NCBI RefSeq assembly: GCF_000442515.1
Contig: NZ_AQPH01000001.1
Location: 1 to 64,000 of the forward strand
DNA length: 64,000 nt
Direction: 5' to 3'
From: Magnetospirillum fulvum MGU-K5
GTDB taxonomy: Bacteria; Pseudomonadota; Alphaproteobacteria; Rhodospirillales; Magnetospirillaceae
Positions 29,504-38,991 of the stretch are shown piece by piece. Made by a program: the position numbers and the translations under genes. The notes beneath the pieces were generated by a model. The model worked only from the letters and a program-made list of their open reading frames with translations. It did no database searches and was not told the origin of the DNA. Each line of letters begins with the position of its first letter. Within the stretch, counting starts at the first letter, position 1.

Positions 29504-30190
29504 TTGAACGAGAAGCAGCAGCATGATGCCGCCGCCGACCTTCTTATCAAGGAGGTTGACGAGGATCTGAGGCACGAGCAACTGACGAATCTGTGGAAAC
29601 GCCACGGGGTTCTGGTTGTCGGTTTTGGCGTTGCGGCTGTTCTTGCCGTTGCGGGCTGGCAAGGCTGGCGGGCCTGGGACGGGCAGCAACGCAAGGATTC
29701 TTCGCTCCGCTTCCACGAAATCGCTTCGTTGCTCGAACAGGGCAAGCGCGATCAGGCGGTAGACGATCTGACTCGTCTGGCTGCGGATGGTTCGGGCGGG
29801 TACCGTCTGCTGGCCAATCTGCGTCTGGCCGAGTTGCGCCAGCAACAGGGCGATCTGGCCGCCGCCGCCGCGATCTATCGCGCCGTCGCCGCCGACAGTT
29901 CGGTCGCGTCGGTCTATCGCGACATGGCGTTGATCCGGGCCGGTTACCTGACCCTGGATAGCAGCGATCCCGCCCAATTGGAAAAGGCGATGGAGCCGTT
30001 GGCGGTCGAATCCAGTTCGTGGCGCCACTCCGCCCGCGAGATTCAGGCGCTGGCGGCGTTGCGTCGCGGTGACAAGGCCCGTGCCGCCGATTTGTTCGGT
30101 CGCCTCTCTGAAGATGCCGCCGCGCCGGAAGGGATGCGCACCCGCGCCGCCGAAATGCTGGCCGTTACCGGCCAGGCGGATCGGGGCTGA
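29504..30190 (+). CDS. YfgM-like membrane-anchored TPR protein
   Basis: 228-aa protein with a short cytoplasmic N-terminus, one TM helix (GVLVVGFGVAAVLAVAGW, residues about 35-55) and a periplasmic TPR-like region. Starts at TTG 29504, 8 nt after GGAGAG. The position right before bamB and der matches the conserved yfgM-bamB-der order; in Escherichia coli YfgM works with the SecYEG-associated chaperone PpiD. The role here is inferred from position and fold. Confidence 0.85.
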   Translation: MNEKQQHDAAADLLIKEVDEDLRHEQLTNLWKRHGVLVVGFGVAAVLAVAGWQGWRAWDGQQRKDSSLRFHEIASLLEQGKRDQAVDDLTRLAADGSGGYRLLANLRLAELRQQQGDLAAAAAIYRAVAADSSVASVYRDMALIRAGYLTLDSSDPAQLEKAMEPLAVESSSWRHSAREIQALAALRRGDKARAADLFGRLSEDAAAPEGMRTRAAEMLAVTGQADRG

Positions 30191-30195
30191 CCGCC

Positions 30196-31533
30196 ATGAC
30201 CGCCGCCGCGCCGCGTCGTCTTGTCCTGGCCGGAGCCCTGGCGGCTTCGGTCGTCCTGTCCGGCTGCGATGCCGGCTGGCTGGGCGAGCGGGCGGCCCCT
30301 CCGTTGCCGGGCAAGCGCATTTCGGTGCTGTCGCGTGAGAAGCTGATCGAACCGGAAATCGCCGGTCCGGTGGCCAAGGTCATCTTGCCGCCGCCGGAAC
30401 CGAACGAGGATTGGCCCCAGGCCGGGGGCTATTCCAACCATGCGATGCAGCACATGGTGGCGGACGGCGACCTGCGTGAAGTGTGGTCGGTCAGCGCGGG
30501 CAGCGGGTCGAGCAAGCGAAGCCGCCTGTTGGGGCAGCCGGTGGTGGCCGACGGCATGGTGTTCACCGTCGATGCCTCATCTGAGGTCAGCGCCTTCAAC
30601 GCGGAAACCGGCAAGCGGCTGTGGAGGACCGACACGGTCCCCAGCGACAATTCGAACGTCTATACCAGCGGCGGCGTCGCTTATGACGAGGGACGGGTGT
30701 TCGTCGCCACCGGGTTTGCCCAGGTGGTCGCGCTCGATGCCGCCTCGGGCCGCATTCTGTGGCGCCAGACGCTCTCTGGGCCGATGCGTGGCGCGCCGAC
30801 GGTACGCGGCGGGCGGGTCTTTGCCGTCACCGTCGATAACCAGACCCACGCCTTGGCCGCTGAAGATGGCGGCGTACTGTGGACGCATTCCGGCATCACC
30901 GAGGCCACCGGCCTGTTGGCGGGCAACAGCCCCGCCGTCGATGGTAATATGGTGGTGGTGCCGTACTCGTCGGGTGAATTGTTCGCGCTTCGGGTCGATA
31001 CCGGAGTGCCGATCTGGCAGGATTCGCTGGTGACGATCCGCCGCACCGAGATCATCGGTGCGTTGATGGATATTCGCGGCCGTCCGGCGATTGATCGCGG
31101 CCGGGTCTATGCCATCAGCAATGGCGACATGCTGGTCTGCATCGATCAGAAGACCGGCCGTCGTCTGTGGGAAAAGGAAATCGGCGGGGTGGAAAGTCCG
31201 TGGGTTGCCGGTGACTTCCTGTTCCTGCTGACCAACAACAATGAAGCGGTCGCGGTCGAAGCCAAGACCGGCCGTATCGTTTGGGTCACCCAGATGCAAA
31301 GCTGGGAAGACCCCAAGGCAAAGGAAGGCCGTATCTTGTGGTCGGGGCCGGTTCTGGTTTCGGACCGCCTGATTCTCGGCAGTTCCGATGGTAAGCTGGT
31401 GTCGCTGTCGCCCTATACCGGCGACATGCTCGGCTGGGAGAAGGCGCCCGATGGGGTCAGCATCGCTCCGGTCGTGGCCAACGGCACCTTGTATTTCCTC
31501 ACCGACGAAGCCGATCTCGTCGCCTATCGCTGA
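30196..31533 (+). CDS. bamB: Outer-membrane protein assembly factor BamB (PQQ-repeat lipoprotein)
   Basis: 445-aa lipoprotein (lipobox VVLSGC near residue 25) that forms an eight-bladed beta propeller; repeated blades are seen as AFNAETGKRLW, ALDAASGRILW, CIDQKTGRRLW and AVEAKTGRIVW. BamB helps the BAM complex fold outer-membrane beta barrels. It begins 5 bp after the yfgM-like gene and is followed 13 bp later by der, so the three are one operon. Confidence 0.93.
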   Translation: MTAAAPRRLVLAGALAASVVLSGCDAGWLGERAAPPLPGKRISVLSREKLIEPEIAGPVAKVILPPPEPNEDWPQAGGYSNHAMQHMVADGDLREVWSVSAGSGSSKRSRLLGQPVVADGMVFTVDASSEVSAFNAETGKRLWRTDTVPSDNSNVYTSGGVAYDEGRVFVATGFAQVVALDAASGRILWRQTLSGPMRGAPTVRGGRVFAVTVDNQTHALAAEDGGVLWTHSGITEATGLLAGNSPAVDGNMVVVPYSSGELFALRVDTGVPIWQDSLVTIRRTEIIGALMDIRGRPAIDRGRVYAISNGDMLVCIDQKTGRRLWEKEIGGVESPWVAGDFLFLLTNNNEAVAVEAKTGRIVWVTQMQSWEDPKAKEGRILWSGPVLVSDRLILGSSDGKLVSLSPYTGDMLGWEKAPDGVSIAPVVANGTLYFLTDEADLVAYR

Positions 31534-31546
31534 AAACTGAGAGCGC

Positions 31547-32962
31547 ATGCCCTTCACCGTCGCCATTGTCGGACGCCCGAACGTCGGCAAGTCCACCCTG
31601 TTCAACCGCCTTGTCGGGCGCAAGCTGGCAATCGTTCACGATTTGCCCGGCATCACCCGTGACCGCCGCGAAGGCCGCGCCAGCCTGATGGGGGTCGATT
31701 TCCAGGTTGTCGATACCGCCGGTTTCGAAGAACTGGGCGGCGACAGCATTGAAGCGCGGATGCGCTTTCAGACCGACCGCGCGGTCGAAGAAGCCGATGT
31801 CGCGTTGTTGCTGATCGACGCTCGCGCCGGGGTGACCCCGCTTGACCGTCACTTCGCCGACCATCTGCGCAAGGCGAAGACGCCGGTGATTCTGGTCGCC
31901 AACAAGTGCGAGGGTAAGGCGGGCGCTCCCGGCCTTTACGAAGCCTATGGCCTGGGGATGGGCGAGCCGGTTCCGGTGTCGGCCGAGCATGGCGAGGGTA
32001 TGTACGAATTGTTCGAGGCGCTGATGCCTTACGCCCAGAAGGCGGGGGTGGTGCTCGACGACGAAGACGAGGACGAGTTCCCGCCGTTCCCCGACGAAGC
32101 CGCCGATGCGGCGTCCGAGGCAGAAGCCGAGCCCGATCCCGGCCGTCCGCTGACGATGGTGATCGTCGGCCGTCCCAATGTCGGCAAATCGACCCTGGGC
32201 AACCAGTTGCTGGGTGAAGAGCGGCTGTTGACCGGCCCCGAGGCCGGATTGACCCGCGATGCGATCGGCGTCGAATGGATTCATGGTGGCCGCGCGGTCA
32301 AGCTGGTCGATACCGCCGGTTTGCGCCGCAAGGCCAATATCTATGACGCTGTGGAGAAGCTGTCGGTCGCCAACACCCTGGAATCAATCCGCCGCGCCGA
32401 AGTGGTGGTTCTGGTGATGGATGCCGCCCAGATCCTCGATAAGCAGGATTTGACCATCCTGCGTCTGATCGCCGACGAGGGCCGCGCCCTGGTCGTTGCC
32501 GTCAACAAGTGGGACGTGGTCGAGAATCCCCAGGTGGCGTTGGGCCGTCTGCGCGACCGTCTGGAAACGTCGGCTCCTCAGGTCAAGGGTGTCCGCACCG
32601 TGACGATGTCGGCGCTGAACGGGCGCGGCATCCCCCAATTGATGGATGCGGTGATCGACAGTTGGACCGTGTGGAACCGCCGCATTCCCACCGCCCAGCT
32701 CAATCGCTGGCTGGCCGAGGTGATCGAGCGTCATCCGCCGCCCGCGCTGCCCGGCGGCCGCCGTTACAAGATTCGCTATATCACCCAGGTCAAGGCCCGG
32801 CCGCCGACCTTTGCCCTGTTCGCGACCAAGCCGGACGAACTGCCCGAATCCTATGTCCGTTATCTGGTCAACGGCCTGCGCGAGGCGTTCGACCTGAAGG
32901 GCGTGCCGATCCGACTGTTCGTGCGCGGCGGGCGTAATCCCTACGCCGATAAGGGGGCCTGA
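31547..32962 (+). CDS. der: Ribosome biogenesis GTPase Der (EngA)
   Basis: Double-GTPase needed for 50S assembly. Two complete G domains: the first begins [12 protein letters not shown] with DTAGF and NKCEG, the second begins [12 protein letters not shown] (near residue 206) with DTAGL and NKWD. The C-terminal KH-like domain ends [11 protein letters not shown]. The linker is acidic ([14 protein letters not shown]). The ATG at 31547 follows GAGAGCGC; 471 aa is a normal length. Confidence 0.98.
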   Translation: MPFTVAIVGRPNVGKSTLFNRLVGRKLAIVHDLPGITRDRREGRASLMGVDFQVVDTAGFEELGGDSIEARMRFQTDRAVEEADVALLLIDARAGVTPLDRHFADHLRKAKTPVILVANKCEGKAGAPGLYEAYGLGMGEPVPVSAEHGEGMYELFEALMPYAQKAGVVLDDEDEDEFPPFPDEAADAASEAEAEPDPGRPLTMVIVGRPNVGKSTLGNQLLGEERLLTGPEAGLTRDAIGVEWIHGGRAVKLVDTAGLRRKANIYDAVEKLSVANTLESIRRAEVVVLVMDAAQILDKQDLTILRLIADEGRALVVAVNKWDVVENPQVALGRLRDRLETSAPQVKGVRTVTMSALNGRGIPQLMDAVIDSWTVWNRRIPTAQLNRWLAEVIERHPPPALPGGRRYKIRYITQVKARPPTFALFATKPDELPESYVRYLVNGLREAFDLKGVPIRLFVRGGRNPYADKGA

Positions 32963-33104
32963 CCGGCTCTCGTTTCCCGGCGGTGTTCACCCTTGTTCGG
33001 GGTGTCGCTGCCGGAATCGACAACCGAGCCTTGATCTTCCTTTTGTCACTTTCCGATCCTCCTGGTTCGGTTATCCTGGAAGGATGTGACAAGGAAGAGG
33101 TGTG

Positions 33105-34196
33105 ATGGGAGTCGACAAGGAATTGGCCGCCGGGTTGGAGCCCGGATTGCGCTTTGCCATGCTGGCCACCGCCAGCGGCGGCTTCGTCGATCTGACCTGG
33201 ACCGGGGTCGAGGCCTGGACCCCGATCGACGGGTTCCTGTGGATTCATCTCGAACGCGACGATCCGGTTGCCCAGGAATGGGTGCGGACTAAGGCCGGGC
33301 TTGACCCGCTGGTGGCGCTGGCGCTGCTGGCCGACGAATCCCGGCCTCGGGTCGAGGATGTCGACGATGCCTTGCTGGTGGTCCTGCGTGGTGTCAACAA
33401 GCCCCGCCCCGGCGAGGATCAGCCCGGTTCGGTCGATTCCGAATTGGTGCCGATCCATATCTGGATGGAAGCCGGTCGGTGCATCTCATTACGCGATAAG
33501 GATCACAGCCTTAACGCTCTGCGCGATCTGCGTCTGTCGATGCTGAATGGCAAGGGGCCGCGCACGGCGGGCGGGCTGATGGCCCGGATCGCCGAAAAAG
33601 TCACCGATCATGTCGGCGATCTGGTCGACGAGTTGGAAGAGAACGTTTCGCTGCTGGAAGACCGGTTGAGCGATGCCGATGCCGGGTCCGACCTACGCGC
33701 TTCGATTGCCGATTGTCGGCGTAGCGTGGTCCAGGTGCGGCGCTATCTGGCTCCGCAGCGCGACGCACTGTATCGGCTGCGCTCCGACGATGCGACTTGG
33801 CTGACCGATGTGGCGAAGACCCATCTGCGCGAGATCAGCGACCGGCTGATCCGCCATCTGGAAGATCTCGACGAAATCCGCCAGCGTGCCTCGATTTTGC
33901 AGGAAGAATTGGCGGCGGTCGTCGCCGAACAGACCAACAGCAATCTTTATACCCTATCGGTGGTGACAGTGATCATGCTGCCGATGACGTTCATCGCCGG
34001 TTATTTCGGAATGAATACCGGGGGTTTGCCGTTCGGTCTGGAGAATCAGAATGGAACAATACTTGCCAGCGTCCTGATCGCCGTGACCGCTCTTCTGACC
34101 GCGCTGGTGGTGCGCTACGGCATTCCACTGGGGCGGTATGGCCGGGTCGGGCGGATGCGGCGCGACAATAGTAAGACTGATGGAGATGGGGAATGA
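33105..34196 (+). CDS. zntB: ZntB/CorA-family divalent cation transporter
   Basis: 363-aa inner-membrane protein with a large cytoplasmic alpha/beta and helical domain and two C-terminal TMs ([18 protein letters not shown] and [18 protein letters not shown]). The family's signature GMN is present in [11 protein letters not shown] at the end of TM1. The GMNTGG context resembles ZntB (zinc) more than CorA (magnesium); the metal is inferred. ATG 33105 follows AGGAAGAGG; a GTG one codon upstream (33102) is also possible. The stop overlaps the start of ppk. Confidence 0.9.
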   Translation: MGVDKELAAGLEPGLRFAMLATASGGFVDLTWTGVEAWTPIDGFLWIHLERDDPVAQEWVRTKAGLDPLVALALLADESRPRVEDVDDALLVVLRGVNKPRPGEDQPGSVDSELVPIHIWMEAGRCISLRDKDHSLNALRDLRLSMLNGKGPRTAGGLMARIAEKVTDHVGDLVDELEENVSLLEDRLSDADAGSDLRASIADCRRSVVQVRRYLAPQRDALYRLRSDDATWLTDVAKTHLREISDRLIRHLEDLDEIRQRASILQEELAAVVAEQTNSNLYTLSVVTVIMLPMTFIAGYFGMNTGGLPFGLENQNGTILASVLIAVTALLTALVVRYGIPLGRYGRVGRMRRDNSKTDGDGE

Positions 34197-36351
34197 CCGC
34201 GATGACCGAGACGGCGGCAAGCTTGCCGGAAGACCGTTTTTTAATCGCGAATTGTCGTGGCTGGCCTTTAACACGCGGGTGATAGAGGAAGCGTTCAACC
34301 CCCGTCATCCGCTGCTGGAACGGCTGCGCTTTCTGTCGATCTCGGCCTCTAACCTCGACGAGTTCTATATGGTCCGCGTTGCCGGGCTGAAAGGGCAGGT
34401 CGAAGCCGGGGTGTCAGCGCCCAGCCAGGATGGTTTGACCCCCGCCGAGCAATTGGAGGCGATCAGCCGCTATGCCGCCGAACTGATGGCAACGCAATAT
34501 CGCGGCTGGCGCGAATTGAAGAGTGAGTTGCAGGCGGTCGGGATCACCGTGGTCAAGACTGATCACCTGACCATCGAAGATACCGTCTGGATGGGCCAGA
34601 CCTTTGACGAGCAGATTTTTCCGGCGCTGACGCCGCTGGCGATCGACCCGGCCCATCCGTTTCCGTTCATTCCCAATCTTGGTATCGCGCTGGTGGTGCT
34701 GCTGACCCGTCGCTCGGATGGCGAGGCGCTGCGGGCCTTGATCCCGGTGCCGCCGCAATTGCGCCGCTTCCTCCGCCTCCCCGGCGAGGGGATCCGCTTC
34801 TATCCGCTGGAAGACGCGATCACCCTGTTCCTTGACCGCCTGTTCCCCGGCTTTCAGGTCGAAAGCGCCGGGATGTTCCGGGTTATCCGCGATTCCGAAA
34901 TGGAAATCGACGAAGAGGCCGAGGATCTGGTCCGAGTCTTCGAATCCGCACTGAAGCGCCGACGCCTGGGGCGGGTGATTCTGCTGACCTTCAAGGTCGG
35001 AATCCCTGAGGCGCTGAAATCGCTGATCGTCGCCGAAATGAATGTCGACGAGCGCGATGTGTTCGAGTTCGAGGGGCGGTTGGGGCTGGTCGATGCCCGC
35101 CAGATCATCACCGATCAGCGCCACGATCTGTTGTTCCCGCCCTATAACGCCCGCTTCCCGGAACGGGTGCGCGATTTCGGCGGCGATTGCTTTGCCGCGA
35201 TCCGTCAGAAGGACATTGTTGTCCACCACCCGTTCGAAAGCTTCGACGTGGTGGTCCAGTTCATCCGCCAGGCCGCGCGCGATCCCCAGGTCGTCGCGAT
35301 CAAGCAGACGCTGTATCGCACCAGCGCCGATAGCCCAATCGTCAAGGCGCTGGTCGAGGCGGCCGAGGCGGGTAAGTCGGTCACCTGCATGGTCGAACTG
35401 AAGGCGCGTTTTGACGAGGAGGCCAATATCCACCTCGCCCGCAGCCTGGAACGGGCCGGAGCCCAGGTGGTGTTCGGCTTCATGGAACTGAAGACCCACG
35501 CTAAGATGTCGTTGGTGGTTCGGCGCGAGGAAAGCCGGTTGGTCTCCTATGTCCATTTCGGCACCGGCAATTACCATCCGATCACCGCGAAGATTTATAC
35601 CGATCTGTCGTTCTTCACCTGCGACCCGCTGCTGTGCCGCGATGCGGCGCGGGCGTTCAATTTCATGACCGGCTATGCCGTGCCCGACGGGTTGGAGAAG
35701 CTGGCGATTGCGCCGTTGTTCCTGCGCGGCCGTCTGCTCGATTTGATCGAGGACGAAATTACCCATGCCAAGGCCGGGCGTCCGGCGATGATCTGGGCCA
35801 AGCTCAATTCCCTGGTCGATCCTCAATTGATCGACGCGCTGTACCGCGCCTCGCAGGCCGGGGTGGCGATCGAATTGGTGATTCGCGGCATCTGCTGCCT
35901 GCGTCCCGGCATTCCCGGTCTGTCGGAAACGATTCGGGTCCGCAGCATCGTCGGCCGCTTTCTTGAACATGCCCGCATCGTCTGTTTCGGCAACGGCAAG
36001 CCGTTGCCGTCGCGTGAGGCGAAAGTGTTCATCTCGTCGGCGGATTGGATGGGACGCAATATGGATCGACGGGTCGAGACCCTGGTTCCGATCGAGAATG
36101 CGACGGTGCACGCCCAGATTCTCGACGAGATCATGGTGGCCAATCTGCGCGATACGGCTCAGTGCTGGATGCTTGATGCCGACGGGGAATATCGCCGGGT
36201 CGATCCCGGCGAGACGCCGTTCAGCGCCCATAATTACTTTATGACCAACCCGTCACTGTCGGGCCGGGGCAGCGCCCTGATCACCGCGCCGGTGCGGGCG
36301 GGGGGCAGCGCGGCGGCGCGGCGGGGCAAGCGCAAGGCCGCTTCGGACTAA
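34186..36351 (+). CDS. ppk1: Polyphosphate kinase 1
   Basis: Makes polyphosphate from ATP through a phosphohistidine. N-terminal domain [15 protein letters not shown]; active-site regions [12 protein letters not shown] and [11 protein letters not shown] (phosphoacceptor His near residue 435-440), and [12 protein letters not shown] near the second conserved histidine zone. 721 aa, in the usual range. The start is uncertain: ATG 34180, 34186 or a further upstream GTG are all in frame; 34186 overlaps the zntB end by 11 bp. A hairpin follows 6 bases after the stop codon. Confidence 0.95.
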   Translation: MGNDRDDRDGGKLAGRPFFNRELSWLAFNTRVIEEAFNPRHPLLERLRFLSISASNLDEFYMVRVAGLKGQVEAGVSAPSQDGLTPAEQLEAISRYAAELMATQYRGWRELKSELQAVGITVVKTDHLTIEDTVWMGQTFDEQIFPALTPLAIDPAHPFPFIPNLGIALVVLLTRRSDGEALRALIPVPPQLRRFLRLPGEGIRFYPLEDAITLFLDRLFPGFQVESAGMFRVIRDSEMEIDEEAEDLVRVFESALKRRRLGRVILLTFKVGIPEALKSLIVAEMNVDERDVFEFEGRLGLVDARQIITDQRHDLLFPPYNARFPERVRDFGGDCFAAIRQKDIVVHHPFESFDVVVQFIRQAARDPQVVAIKQTLYRTSADSPIVKALVEAAEAGKSVTCMVELKARFDEEANIHLARSLERAGAQVVFGFMELKTHAKMSLVVRREESRLVSYVHFGTGNYHPITAKIYTDLSFFTCDPLLCRDAARAFNFMTGYAVPDGLEKLAIAPLFLRGRLLDLIEDEITHAKAGRPAMIWAKLNSLVDPQLIDALYRASQAGVAIELVIRGICCLRPGIPGLSETIRVRSIVGRFLEHARIVCFGNGKPLPSREAKVFISSADWMGRNMDRRVETLVPIENATVHAQILDEIMVANLRDTAQCWMLDADGEYRRVDPGETPFSAHNYFMTNPSLSGRGSALITAPVRAGGSAAARRGKRKAASD

Positions 36352-36356
36352 GGGGC

Positions 36357-36392
36357 ACAACACGGGGCGGGAATGATCGCGCCCCGTGTTGT
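36357..36392. terminator. Bidirectional hairpin between ppk1 and MaoC gene
   Basis: Perfect 13-bp inverted repeat ACAACACGGGGCG / CGCCCCGTGTTGT with a 10-nt loop, lying exactly in the 49-bp gap between two convergent genes. No T tract on either strand. Confidence 0.7.
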
Positions 36393-36400
36393 CGTCGATC

Positions 36401-36836
36401 TTATTCTCGCCGTTCGACCCGCAAGGTTGCTTCACCTTCCAGGACCACCTTGCCATCGACGGTTGCGGTGGTCTTGAAGGTCGCGAACTTGCGTTCCGGC
36501 ACCAGCGCGATCAGTTCGACATGGGCGGTAACGGTATCGCCGATCCGCACCGGCGCCTTGAATTTCAGCGACTGGGCGACATAGATGCTGCCCGGTCCCG
36601 GCAGCCGGGTGCCGAACACCGTCGAGATGAACGCCGCCGACAGCATGCCATGGGCGATGCGGCCCTTGAACGGGGTGCCCTGGGCGAACTCTTCATTGAT
36701 ATGGACCGGGTTGAAATCGCCCGAAATTCCAGCAAAAGCGACGACATCGGCCTCGGTGACCGTTTTTGGCGAAACTGGCTGTTTGCCCGACGGACAAATC
36801 TTCGTAATACAGGCCGTGCAAGGATTCATCGCTCAT
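36401..36836 (-). pseudogene. MaoC-family (R)-specific enoyl-CoA hydratase, broken by a +1 frameshift
   Basis: PhaJ-like hydratase that would convert trans-2-enoyl-CoA to (R)-3-hydroxyacyl-CoA, a link between beta-oxidation and polyhydroxyalkanoate synthesis. The hot-dog signature GDFNPVHINEEFAQG, GRIAHGMLSAAF and GPGSIYVAQSLKF is intact. The natural start at 36836 (strong GGGAGG site) reads MSDESLHGLYYEDLSVGQ then TASFAK before running out of frame. The rest (TVTEADVVAFAG onward) is in the next frame. Removing one A from the A5 run (36763-36767 on the plus strand as T5) joins both parts into a normal protein of about 144 aa. Sequencing error and real mutation cannot be told apart here. Confidence 0.85.
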
Positions 36837-37071
36837 GGTTTTGCCTCCCTTTTTTAGACGATGCTGCGGCGCAATAGAGCGAGTATAGCGTGCCGACGGG
36901 CTCAGTCCAAAGGAGGGAATCGCTACACTGTTGGTGTATGTTTGGGTTGGTGCGATACAAACCATGCTGATATACATAAAGCAAGATATACGCGATGACT
37001 CGGCTGCGGCTGGCACTCTCCCCAACATGCGCCATGCCGTGAGTTCCCATGGTCGAAAGGAAGGAAGAAGC

Positions 37072-38817
37072 ATGAACCGGTCTTCGGATCTCGGGCGGAT
37101 GCTGATGATTGGGGGGCTCGGCCTGTTTGTCGTGTTCACGTATTTCGGCTTCGCACCGCCCCATCACCATCTGCTCGAATTGCTGGCGAAGGCGCGTGAT
37201 CCCGGACTGTTTCCCGCAGACCCCTTCCTGACCGATCCGGGGGCATTTGGCGCGTCGCTGCTGTACCCGCTGGTCCGCCTGACCGGCGTGCCGCTCGGCA
37301 ACGATCTGTTCGGCTTTACTCTGCATCTGGCCGCCGGATTCTTGATCCTGGCCGGAGCGGTCGGTGTGGTGCGGCGGCGTTTGACCGGGGGCGACGAGGC
37401 CGCCGCGCTGCTGACGGTGCTGATCGGCTGCTTTTTCTTTGGGAAAGTGCTGGTTGGAGTTCAGGCGGCTCCGCTGCCGCTCTATACCCCGACGCCCCAG
37501 GGGATCGCCCATTTGTTCGGGATGGCGGCGTTGCTGGCTGGCCTTGACCGCCGCCCCGGTTTGGCTGCCGTTGCGGCCGCTGTGTCCGTCGCCATTGCTC
37601 CCGAGGGTAATGGTTTGATCGCGCTGGCGGTTCCGCTCTGGTTGGCGTTTGACCGTTCCCTGCCGCGTGCCTCGCTGCTGTGGGGGCTGCTGCCGTTGGC
37701 GGCGGCAGTGGCGATGGTGCGTGTCGTGGCCGCCCTTCCTCCGACCGGAAGCGATGTGGTGGCGTCTCTGGCCGGGCAGACTCCCTTGGCTGGTGTGCTG
37801 CTGGTGCTGGTCTGTCTTTGGGCGATCAGGGCGGGTCGGACCCCGGACGCCACGCCCACCCTGCGCGGCTGGTTGTGGGCGCTGGCTGGGCTGACCCTCG
37901 CCGTTGCGGGTGCCTCGCTGGCTTTGGTGTTTTTCCCGCAATTGCTGTCGCCGTCGCTGACGTCGGTGTTGGCGTTGCCGCTCGCCAGCGTTTATCTGAC
38001 CTGGCTGGTTCTGACTGTCGCTTTGGCCCGCGTCGCCGTGTCGACCCGGCTGGCGGGACTGGAAAAGCTGCTGCTGCTCGGCGCGCTGCTGGTACTCGTT
38101 CCCGGCCCGGTCGCGATCGGGATTGCCGTCGCACTGGCGCTGCTCGCCCGTCTGCTGCTGCTGATCCGCGAAAAGCTGGGATGCGGGCTCGGGGTAGGGC
38201 TTCACCCGGCCGCGACTTTGGTTCCGCTTCTGCTGTTTCTGATGCTGGTCCGCAGTGGGACCGAGCTGGTTTCGCCGGTTTGGCTCGACCGCACCGCTTT
38301 GGCCCATTCCGCGAGATGGAGTGCGGGGGTTTACGCCAACCAATCCAGTTGGGAGGCGTGGGAGGCGCTGAAACCGCTGCCGGACTTCCCCCTGGTGGCG
38401 CTGTACGACAATCTGGCCTATCAGGTTCCCGATCTGAAGAGTGTGGCGTTGCCCGGCGCGTTGGAGGTGCATCCTGCCGCCAATCTCGCGGCGGGGAAGT
38501 CGCCTTTCCTGGCGCCGCCCGGCTTCGTTTCGGCCGATCCTGATCGGGCGCTGGAAGCGTCGCGTCGCGCCGCCGCGATTGCCGAATTGATCCGGGTTGT
38601 CGGTCGCGGCGAAGCCCTGTCCACCGATCCGGTGGGGTGGGTGAGGGCCGGGGCCGACCATCGCGCCATCGAGATTCCGGTCAGCCTGGAAACCTTCCTG
38701 TCCGAGCGGCAGATGGCGGTGCTGGTTCCGCCCGGATTGGCACGGCTGTTTCCCGCCTCGTTGCCACGTCGGACGGTGGGGGAGCAGGTTCTGATCGGTT
38801 TCGGCATCGCGCCCTGA
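37072..38817 (+). CDS. Polytopic membrane protein of unknown function
   Basis: 581-aa protein with an estimated 10-12 TM helices (e.g. LGRMLMIGGLGLFVVFTYF, LLTVLIGCFFFGKVLV, VLLVLVCLWAI, LTLAVAGASLALVFF, ATLVPLLLFLMLV) and a soluble C-terminal part of about 170 residues. The stretch GFAPPHHHLLELLAKARDP and DPGLFPADPFLTD after TM1 recalls the first periplasmic loop of membrane glycosyltransferase-like proteins, but I cannot assign a family. The ATG at 37072 follows AAGGAAGGAAGAAG. The 235-bp divergent gap to the MaoC gene should hold both promoters. Confidence 0.7.
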   Translation: MNRSSDLGRMLMIGGLGLFVVFTYFGFAPPHHHLLELLAKARDPGLFPADPFLTDPGAFGASLLYPLVRLTGVPLGNDLFGFTLHLAAGFLILAGAVGVVRRRLTGGDEAAALLTVLIGCFFFGKVLVGVQAAPLPLYTPTPQGIAHLFGMAALLAGLDRRPGLAAVAAAVSVAIAPEGNGLIALAVPLWLAFDRSLPRASLLWGLLPLAAAVAMVRVVAALPPTGSDVVASLAGQTPLAGVLLVLVCLWAIRAGRTPDATPTLRGWLWALAGLTLAVAGASLALVFFPQLLSPSLTSVLALPLASVYLTWLVLTVALARVAVSTRLAGLEKLLLLGALLVLVPGPVAIGIAVALALLARLLLLIREKLGCGLGVGLHPAATLVPLLLFLMLVRSGTELVSPVWLDRTALAHSARWSAGVYANQSSWEAWEALKPLPDFPLVALYDNLAYQVPDLKSVALPGALEVHPAANLAAGKSPFLAPPGFVSADPDRALEASRRAAAIAELIRVVGRGEALSTDPVGWVRAGADHRAIEIPVSLETFLSERQMAVLVPPGLARLFPASLPRRTVGEQVLIGFGIAP

Positions 38818-38991
38818 GACCGGGAATGAGCGGGCGATTAGAAAAGAGGCGAAAAACCAGGACTTGACCATTGCGGCAGCAACGGCCCAGGCCTAAGCTT
38901 GGAAACGCAGGGGATTTTGGGTCTGGGCGGTCTCGTCCAGCCCGATCCCCGGCTCCCCCTCGACCCCCCCATCCGAAGGGCGCGCCCCCCG

